Assembly (NCBI GenBank): GCA_027296055.1
Contig: JAPUJT010000140.1
Coordinates: forward strand, 1-36,044
Length of the DNA stretch: 36,044 nt
Direction of reading: 5' to 3'
Origin: Planctomycetota bacterium
GTDB taxonomy: Bacteria; Planctomycetota; JAPUJT01
Part shown: positions 30,937 through 36,044 of the stretch, piece after piece
Position numbering within the stretch: position 1 is the stretch's first letter
Layout of the letters: every line of letters starts with the position of its first letter
Program-made: the position numbers and the translations under genes
The notes under the pieces: generated by a model
Database searches by the model: none
Told to the model about the DNA's origin: nothing
What the model saw: the letters and a program-made list of their open reading frames with translations, nothing else

Positions 30937-31048
30937 GTTTCTTGGGGGGATCAGCGAGGAGACGGCATCGGACCGGGAGAAGGCTCACCATGGTGCCCGC
31001 TACGGCCATGATGATGAGCACCCCAAGAAGGATTGCCCCAACTCGCAT
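30890..31048 (-). CDS. Small membrane protein with Pro-rich tail
   Basis: 52 residues from ATG 31048 (AAAGAG upstream). One helix (VGAILLGVLIIMAVAGTMVSL) and a tail ending KPQPGSPAVPIPKF. The DNA for the last ~15 codons and stop belongs to a 68-bp repeat also found at 35392-35459. It lies 39 bp downstream of the Kelch protein gene on the same strand. Expression is uncertain. Confidence 0.45.
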   Translation of the reverse strand: MRVGAILLGVLIIMAVAGTMVSLLPVRCRLLADPPKKQKPQPGSPAVPIPKF

Positions 31049-31086
31049 GTCTCTTTCTTCGCAAAGAACCGGGGGGCGCGGCCCAG

Positions 31087-33165
31087 TTACTCGACGAAGT
31101 ACTCCGCGGTAGCGTGAATCGTCGCGGGCAAGGTCGCCTGGTTGTCGTGTATCAAGGTGCGGCCCGTGTTTGTTCTGTCCCAACCACCAAATACGTAGAC
31201 GCGGTCCTCGGGGAAGAACCCGAGGCTGGCGGGGTACTCGACTGCCGCATGCTTGTCCCGCGGCTGGCTCATGGCCGACGCCACCGTCACGGTACCTCCG
31301 CCGGCGACGTCGATCACGAACGTGGAGTCCGTCGATCCACCGGCGAGGAAGTCGATTCCGCCGGCGATGAGCACGTTTCCGCTCGTCTCCAGGGTCGAGG
31401 CGGTGCCGTACCAGGCTCGCACGTCGAGCGGGTCCATTCCGCCAAAGGCTATCGTCGAATTCGCCGGTGTGACGAAGTCGGGCGTGATGATCTCGACCGC
31501 CTTTCCGCAGCTCGCAGCGCCGAAAGCGGTATATGCGCCCCCCACGAGGACAACCTGGTTCGGTGGGTTGCCGCCTGCGGCCTGCATCTGCGAGGTGCGG
31601 TCGGTCATGCCCGTTCCCGGAGCGGTGCAGGAAATGCCACAGGTCGGGTAGGCGTCGTTGAGGCCCAGGAGGAGACCACCACCTGTCATATTGTCGAAAT
31701 ACTCCGCATCACCCAGGACAGACTGACATTGCCCCCCCACCAAGCACTGTGCGGTCATATCGTAGCCATCGCCCCCGTAGACGATGTAGGCATCGTCCGC
31801 CGTGCCGCTGACGTTGTCCGCGCCAGCAAGCCGAGTCTGAGAGGCGAAGAGGCGCGTGAGAGAGTACGGGGTCGTCCAGGGGAAGCCGAGTCCAATCCCT
31901 CCGTTGAAGATGCCGTCAAAGGTCCCCGCCACGGGGTCGTTGTCGAAGAAGTCGCCGTCTTCGTCCGCGTCGAGAGCGATCCACGGCCGGAAGTCGCTGC
32001 AGCCAAGTTGTTGCGGGTAGAAGTAGATGAGCTCCTGTCCAGGGGACACGGACGCGTCCCAGCCGTAGGAGCCGAAGCCCCCGAGGCCGAGGACCTCGTT
32101 GTTGCCCGTGCCGGGTCCGGTCGTAACGCCGGTCGCGGCGGCAAAGAATACCTCCGGGGCCCAGTCGAGATCGGTCAGCTCCATTCCGATCGGGATCGAT
32201 GCGGGGCCGAGCGGAGGGGAATCGTAGATCACGGTCCCCGTAGCGACTCCGATCCCGGTGGCCACCCACGTGGCGTCGGGGTTGACGACCAGATCGCTCG
32301 TGGACCCGTCCCCGTTCGGATCCGGAATGACCAACTCCATCGAAGGCTCGGAGTGGGGGCCGCCGTTGGCGGAGGCCTCGGAGTTCCAACCCCCGATCAT
32401 GAGCACGTAGTCATCGTTCATCGCGCTGCCCATGGTGTTGTCGAGTCCGGGCAGAGCGACCGCGTAATGGAACGCCCGCGACCGGACGAGGCTGGCCGTC
32501 ACCGTGAAGTTGCCCGTCGAAGGATCGAAGACTTCCATCGTGTTGAGTGCGAGTCGGAAGCCCGGGTTCGTCGTGCTGTCCTGATCCGTCAGCCCTCCCG
32601 CAATGAGGATCTCGCCGCTCTCCAGCAGGGTCGCCGTGTGCCCGACTCGCGGGGTGGTCATCAGGCTGATCAGGGAGATCCACTGTCCGGGAGCGAGGTT
32701 GCCCGAGATGTCCACGGGCGAGCCGAAGCTGGCCACCACCGTGCCGCTGCCGTAGGCGATGCCCGTCTGCCCCGAGAGGACGTCGATCCCGGATGCCCCG
32801 AGGTCCACCGGATAGACACCGACCGGGTTGAACCCGGCTCCTGCTCCCACCTGAATCGTGACCTGCGTCGATAGGGGGCCGGCGATCACCGTCGAAGTCC
32901 CGAAGGCGTCCGTCGGGATGGCGAAGGCGAAGACGCGCGCGGCCGTGGGAGGAGGAGCGACGACGACGACGTCGCCATTGAATGTCACCACGACCCTGTC
33001 ACCCGCATCGACCGATAGGGAGGCATTCGCGTCTATAAACGCGGCCGACTGGATCCGCGGGGAGACCGGTCCCTTCGGGGAACTGCTGCTGCTCTTCTTG
33101 CAGGCGGTCGCAACAAGCGCGAGCGCCACCAGAGAGAGAAGAGCGAATCGACTCCGCTTCCCCAT
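31087..33165 (-). CDS. Kelch-type beta-propeller lipoprotein
   Basis: 692 residues from ATG 33165 (AAAAGGAGGGA upstream). A lipoprotein signal (FALLSLVALALVATACKKSS) carries Cys in VATAC. Residues ~30-150 form an Ig-like domain with a Big_5-like style (IQSAAFIDANASLSVDAGDR ... GVYPVDLGASGIDVLSGQTG). From ~165 on there are Kelch/galactose-oxidase-type blades (TPRVGHTATLLESGEILIAG, MEVFDPSTGNFTVTASLVRS, SGNVLIAGGIDFLAGG, PRDKHAAVEYPASLG, VYVFGGWDRTN). It is likely outer-membrane or surface anchored; ligand unknown. Confidence 0.8.
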   Translation of the reverse strand: MGKRSRFALLSLVALALVATACKKSSSSSPKGPVSPRIQSAAFIDANASLSVDAGDRVVVTFNGDVVVVAPPPTAARVFAFAIPTDAFGTSTVIAGPLSTQVTIQVGAGAGFNPVGVYPVDLGASGIDVLSGQTGIAYGSGTVVASFGSPVDISGNLAPGQWISLISLMTTPRVGHTATLLESGEILIAGGLTDQDSTTNPGFRLALNTMEVFDPSTGNFTVTASLVRSRAFHYAVALPGLDNTMGSAMNDDYVLMIGGWNSEASANGGPHSEPSMELVIPDPNGDGSTSDLVVNPDATWVATGIGVATGTVIYDSPPLGPASIPIGMELTDLDWAPEVFFAAATGVTTGPGTGNNEVLGLGGFGSYGWDASVSPGQELIYFYPQQLGCSDFRPWIALDADEDGDFFDNDPVAGTFDGIFNGGIGLGFPWTTPYSLTRLFASQTRLAGADNVSGTADDAYIVYGGDGYDMTAQCLVGGQCQSVLGDAEYFDNMTGGGLLLGLNDAYPTCGISCTAPGTGMTDRTSQMQAAGGNPPNQVVLVGGAYTAFGAASCGKAVEIITPDFVTPANSTIAFGGMDPLDVRAWYGTASTLETSGNVLIAGGIDFLAGGSTDSTFVIDVAGGGTVTVASAMSQPRDKHAAVEYPASLGFFPEDRVYVFGGWDRTNTGRTLIHDNQATLPATIHATAEYFVE

Positions 33166-33338
33166 AGGTCCCTCCTTTTTCGGCTTGGCGGGCGCGGCCT
33201 CCGGCCTGCCCGCCCACGCCGTCAAATCAAGCTTCCGCGATTCCCCCCCCGACAGATTCCAGGTCCAGGTCGCCGCCTGGATGATAGACCCCAGCAGCCT
33301 TGCATGACAAGGCCAGCTACTCATCCTCGACTGGCGAC

Positions 33339-33962
33339 TCATCTGGACTTCACCCGGACGTCATCCCCCGCGATATCCACGCCGAACCAGCCGAGGAGGA
33401 AGTCGACGAACTCGCCGGGGCTGAAGCCGGCGCGGACTCCGATGATGCCAACGAAGACGCCCGCCTCAATGTCGAAGGCGTGAATCCTGGCCCAAGTGCT
33501 GCCCTGAGAACCCCAAATCCACTTCACGTCGCGCTGGAAGGAGAAGAGCCCCGGCAGTAGCCAGTAGCAGGAATGCTCTTCATTACGGGGAAAGTCCGAG
33601 GAAAGATGGAGGGGGTAGAGTCTCGTCCCGGTGTGGCTCTTGGGACCCAATAGGAAAGAAACGGGCAGCCCAGCATAGGCAGAATGGAACGGTACGATGT
33701 CATAGATTCTCGGTGGATTGAATCGTCCGTACTCGAAGCCAAGGGGCAACACAGGGCCTCCCGCACCGACACAGACGTGAGCAACTCCGGCGAGCTTCGC
33801 TTCCACAGCAAGCCCGACACCCAAGGCAGCCTGAATGGTGAAACACTCCCCAAGGTCCCTCCCCCGGTTGCCGAGGTAGTTCCCCACCGTCGTCTGGCAG
33901 CCGGTGGCCACTGTGATGATCGCAATGAGGATCAAGGGCTGGAGAGGCCGAGTCCAGAACAT
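33339..33962 (-). CDS. Lipoprotein of unknown function
   Basis: 207 residues from ATG 33962 (CAGGAGC upstream; the open frame extends upstream into IS-like DNA and is rejected). The signal PLQPLILIAIITVATGCQTT has the lipobox VATGC. The mature part is Gly- and aromatic-rich (GFEYGRFNPPRIYDIVPFHS, LPVSFLLGPKSHTGTRLYPL, GVFVGIIGVRAGFSPGEFVD) with a conserved-looking end (FLLGWFGVDIAGDDV). It resembles the general layout of small secreted lipoproteins of planctomycete-like genomes. No family is named. Confidence 0.65.
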   Translation of the reverse strand: MFWTRPLQPLILIAIITVATGCQTTVGNYLGNRGRDLGECFTIQAALGVGLAVEAKLAGVAHVCVGAGGPVLPLGFEYGRFNPPRIYDIVPFHSAYAGLPVSFLLGPKSHTGTRLYPLHLSSDFPRNEEHSCYWLLPGLFSFQRDVKWIWGSQGSTWARIHAFDIEAGVFVGIIGVRAGFSPGEFVDFLLGWFGVDIAGDDVRVKSR

Positions 33963-34050
33963 GGTTTTGCTCCTGGCAGTTTCCAGTCTCCTCCAGGCTA
34001 CCCTGCCTGCCGAGAGGATCAATGGGCGTGGTGACGGAGCAGGAATGCCC

Positions 34051-34108
34051 CGGTCAAAATGGCCGGTTTTGAAGTGACCGATGGTGGCCGATTTTGGGTG
34101 ACCGATGA
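34051..34108. mobile_element. IS21-like terminal repeat remnant
   Basis: Two tandem imperfect copies of a TGGCCGGTTTTGAAGTGACC-type sequence (34069-34080 region and 34084-34106, the second reading TGGCCGATTTTGGGTGACCG). This is the kind of multiple terminal repeat seen at IS21 ends. No istA or istB is nearby. The 3' end of the membrane protein at 34054-35280 runs into it. Confidence 0.4.
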
Positions 34109-35280
34109 CACAGCCGCTCAACTCCCATAGCCAAGAGGTAGGCCGCAGCAAGTGCAATGATCAGATCGATGAGGAACTCGACAGGCATGAAACCGTAGTC
34201 GCGATAGACGCTGCCGGGCACTAGCTTGCTGCCGACGAAGATGAACGGGAATCCCTTCCCGACTCCCTGTACGGCCCCAGCACTATAATCTGAGTACTGG
34301 TATCTCTCACTGTCCTTCCGCGGAATGGTACAGAGCGTCACCCATAGCCAGAGTATCGCGAACATCAATAGAATGGCTGGGAACCGAGGTAGAAACTTCG
34401 GCCATCGAAATCTGATGCTCGGCATCCATCGCAGCACCCGCCGAAATCTTAGACTCAGCACCGCCCATTTTTGCACCGGCCGGTCAGTGCCCCACGCGAG
34501 AACCCAGGCTACGACCACAGCCAACAGAAGGTCCACGAGATACGGGGTGAGTCGAAACCCGGCGTAGACGTGGCCGGGTCCCCACCACATTGCGTAGAAG
34601 GGCAGCGGAAATCCCTTCCCCACCCAACCTGACGCGAGCTCGGTTTTGGGCCATAGGTTATATGTGCCCCGAGTGTATGTGCAGAGCACAACCCAGACAA
34701 CTAGCACTGCAGGCATGAGAAGGATAGCGGGGTATCGAGGCAGGAATCCAGCCCATCGGGATCTTGTAGGCGGCTGCCAAAGGACCAGTCTGGAGAACGC
34801 CAGCACCAAGACCGCGGCAGTGGTTAGCGGAAGCAGATAAGAATAATACGCGCTAGGATACCGAGGAGAATAATACCCCTTCAGAGCGTAGCGCATCAGT
34901 AGCATAACGATGAGACCAACCGAGAGGGCAAATCCTACGACATTCACCCACCTCAACACCTTCGCTCGGTGACTCCCCACCTCTCTTAAAGAACGGCGCG
35001 CCCCAATCGAGAACCAAAGAGGGCTGAGCAGACCCATCCCAAGGAGAACACTCCACTCCCGATAATCGATAGCGAAAACAATCAACCCCCGAATAACGGT
35101 CACGTCCGCACCCCGCCAATGACCGAACACCACGAGAGCTTGCGCCGCGGTCCCGATGACACCGCTCATGACGTAGCGTAGCGAGAGAGGCGCTTTGAGC
35201 CGGATGTAGATGGCCTGGGGCAAAGAGATGAAAACAGCGAAGAGTACGATCAAGCAGATGCCAGCGACTTCTAAGTCCAT
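34054..35280 (-). CDS. Multi-unit membrane protein
   Basis: 408 residues from ATG 35280. Three blocks. Block 1 (~1-150) has four to five helices and contains HRAKVLRWVNVVGFALSVGL, matching the small protein at 24380. Block 2 (~165-270) has LPRYPAILLMPAVLVVW, KGFPLPFY and YLVDLLLAVVVAWVLAWGTD. Block 3 (~290-390) has RWPKFLPRFPAILLMFAILW, KGFPFIF and FLIDLIIALAAAYLLAMGVE. Blocks 2 and 3 are copies of the units encoded singly at 25050 and 25489. The last ~17 residues (SPKIGHHRSLQNRPF) come from IS21-like terminal DNA, so the natural C-terminus is probably truncated. The function is unknown. Confidence 0.7.
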   Translation of the reverse strand: MDLEVAGICLIVLFAVFISLPQAIYIRLKAPLSLRYVMSGVIGTAAQALVVFGHWRGADVTVIRGLIVFAIDYREWSVLLGMGLLSPLWFSIGARRSLREVGSHRAKVLRWVNVVGFALSVGLIVMLLMRYALKGYYSPRYPSAYYSYLLPLTTAAVLVLAFSRLVLWQPPTRSRWAGFLPRYPAILLMPAVLVVWVVLCTYTRGTYNLWPKTELASGWVGKGFPLPFYAMWWGPGHVYAGFRLTPYLVDLLLAVVVAWVLAWGTDRPVQKWAVLSLRFRRVLRWMPSIRFRWPKFLPRFPAILLMFAILWLWVTLCTIPRKDSERYQYSDYSAGAVQGVGKGFPFIFVGSKLVPGSVYRDYGFMPVEFLIDLIIALAAAYLLAMGVERLCHRSPKIGHHRSLQNRPF

Positions 35281-35391
35281 GAGCCCAGTCTACCAAGCAG
35301 GAATCAGCCCCTCCAGCGGGCAGGGCGAAGCTTGCTTGGGCCAGGAGAGGCCGGGTGAGAGATGCGGAAGTGCAGGCCGTACTAGCTTAGG

Positions 35392-35459
35392 ACCCCCCTG
35401 CCCAAACCTAGATCAGAATTTTGGGATGGGGACGGCTGGAGATCCTGGCTGGGGCTTCT
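35392..35459. repeat. 68-bp direct repeat, copy B
   Basis: Second copy of the repeat at 30869-30936 in the same orientation, one mismatch. On the minus strand it would encode KPQPGSPAVPIPKF directly behind the TAG stop of the gene at 35458-35931. The 110 bp between it and the gene at 35280 hold nothing I recognise. Confidence 0.85.
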
Positions 35460-35931
35460 AGTTTTGGGGAGGAGGATCAGAGCGGTGCCGCTCATTCTGA
35501 AGCAGTTGAATGAGCTTCGAGTTCTTCTTCTTCGATGGAGTCGCCATGGATTCGGAGACTGCGGCAAAGTAGTGCCGGGAGTTGTCATCATCCTCGATCG
35601 ACAGCCAGTACACACGCCCGGAAGGCCACCACGTCATTCCCTCGTATCGAACCCGTGCGCGACTTCTCATGAAAGAGAGCCTCACAGGCTCCCGCGGATC
35701 TAGATAACCTGAGAAGATCCATTCATCTGGCTGGATAACCAACTCACCAGCGCCTTCACTCGAATAGAGCTTCCAGAGCCGACGAAACCAGGCTTTCGAA
35801 GCGTAGGCAACCGTGAAGCGCGGAGCTTGCGAAAGATTCCTCCCCGTGGGGACCGACGCGTCCATCTGGAGGCTGAGCAGCCTTTCGATCCTCGCGATGT
35901 GGAGGTGACCGGCCCCCAATAGTGGTACCAA
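35458..35931 (-). CDS. Hypothetical protein
   Basis: 157 residues from ATG 35931; inner ATGs are possible and no ribosome site decides. MVPLLGAGHLHIARIERLLS, APRFTVAYASKAWFRRLWKL, GELVIQPDEWIFSGYLDPRE, RVYWLSIEDDDNSRHYFAAV. The aromatic/beta-rich middle could be a small PH-like or YcxB-like barrel; this is only a guess. The C-terminus is Lys/Asn/Gln-rich. It ends in TAG followed in frame by the shared tail of the 68-bp repeat. The ~110 bp to the window edge hold no supported gene. Confidence 0.5.
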   Translation of the reverse strand: MVPLLGAGHLHIARIERLLSLQMDASVPTGRNLSQAPRFTVAYASKAWFRRLWKLYSSEGAGELVIQPDEWIFSGYLDPREPVRLSFMRSRARVRYEGMTWWPSGRVYWLSIEDDDNSRHYFAAVSESMATPSKKKNSKLIQLLQNERHRSDPPPQN

Positions 35932-36044
35932 ATCCTATGTTACTCCGACAGGACTTCGAGCCATGGCCGAGGAGCGGAGGGGTGGAACCCCGAAGCCTAG
36001 AGGCCATGGCAGAAGCGCTTCCGGTGCCGGAGGTCGGTATCCCA

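Noticed and set aside
31033..32874. A 613-codon plus-strand open frame
   Set aside because: It is the shadow of the Kelch-type lipoprotein on the minus strand, which has a signal peptide, lipobox and ribosome site; the plus frame is Arg/Gly/Val-rich without domains.

Overview
The window is a GC-rich chromosomal stretch of a Gram-negative environmental bacterium. The evidence is a set of lipoproteins with lipobox signal peptides, a delta-60-repeat/M23 secreted protein, Kelch-type and VWA secreted proteins, and Ycf35/Ycf46-type genes. Planctomycetota or a similar deep lineage would fit, but nothing here fixes the phylum. Much of the window is accessory: IS fragments, tRNA 3'-end remnants, broken genes, an integrase, an antirestriction-type gene and many genes of unknown function.

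Layout. 0-2.4 kb: IS3 transposase fragment, an intact DUF1257/DUF2997 pair, one unknown gene and a wrecked second copy of the DUF1257/AAA-ATPase cassette. 2.46-6.5 kb: an organomercury-resistance operon with a MerR-type promoter. It holds merR, a CopZ-MerT-MerP triple fusion, an HMA-thioredoxin protein whose CxxC motif is encoded as TGA-x-x-TGA (predicted UxxU selenoprotein), merB, a lipoprotein with a predicted UxxC thioredoxin motif, and an OsmC remnant. 6.6-9.9 kb: one large secreted M23 peptidase with a beta-propeller. 9.9-13.9 kb: debris (two tRNA 3' ends, a transposase tail, cassette remnants) around a lipoprotein and an S41 peptidase.

13.9-21.1 kb: two runs of co-directional, often overlapping genes. 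First come three unknown genes and an HTH protein. Then come an excisionase-like HTH gene, a small acidic protein, a TOPRIM/ATPase primase-helicase with iteron-like repeats inside it, and a small basic protein. With the integrase at 25.9-26.5 kb and an ArdC-type protein at 26.8-27.6 kb this looks like an integrated element. 21.4-25.8 kb carries isochorismatase, VWA and small membrane-protein cargo.

28.1-30.1 kb is the most structured noncoding DNA. It has two arrays of short hairpins whose stems differ in sequence but keep pairing, on either side of a gene bounded by 36-bp inverted repeats. 30.1-36 kb has unknown secreted and membrane proteins, including one built from repeated units also found as separate small genes at 24.4-25.8 kb.

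The mercury operon reads as a pathway. MerR senses Hg(II), the fusion protein imports and hands over Hg(II), MerB cleaves organomercurials, and two predicted selenoproteins offer selenol ligands for mercury at the envelope. No merA reductase is present in the window. No selA/B/C/D genes are in the window either, so Sec insertion would depend on genes elsewhere.
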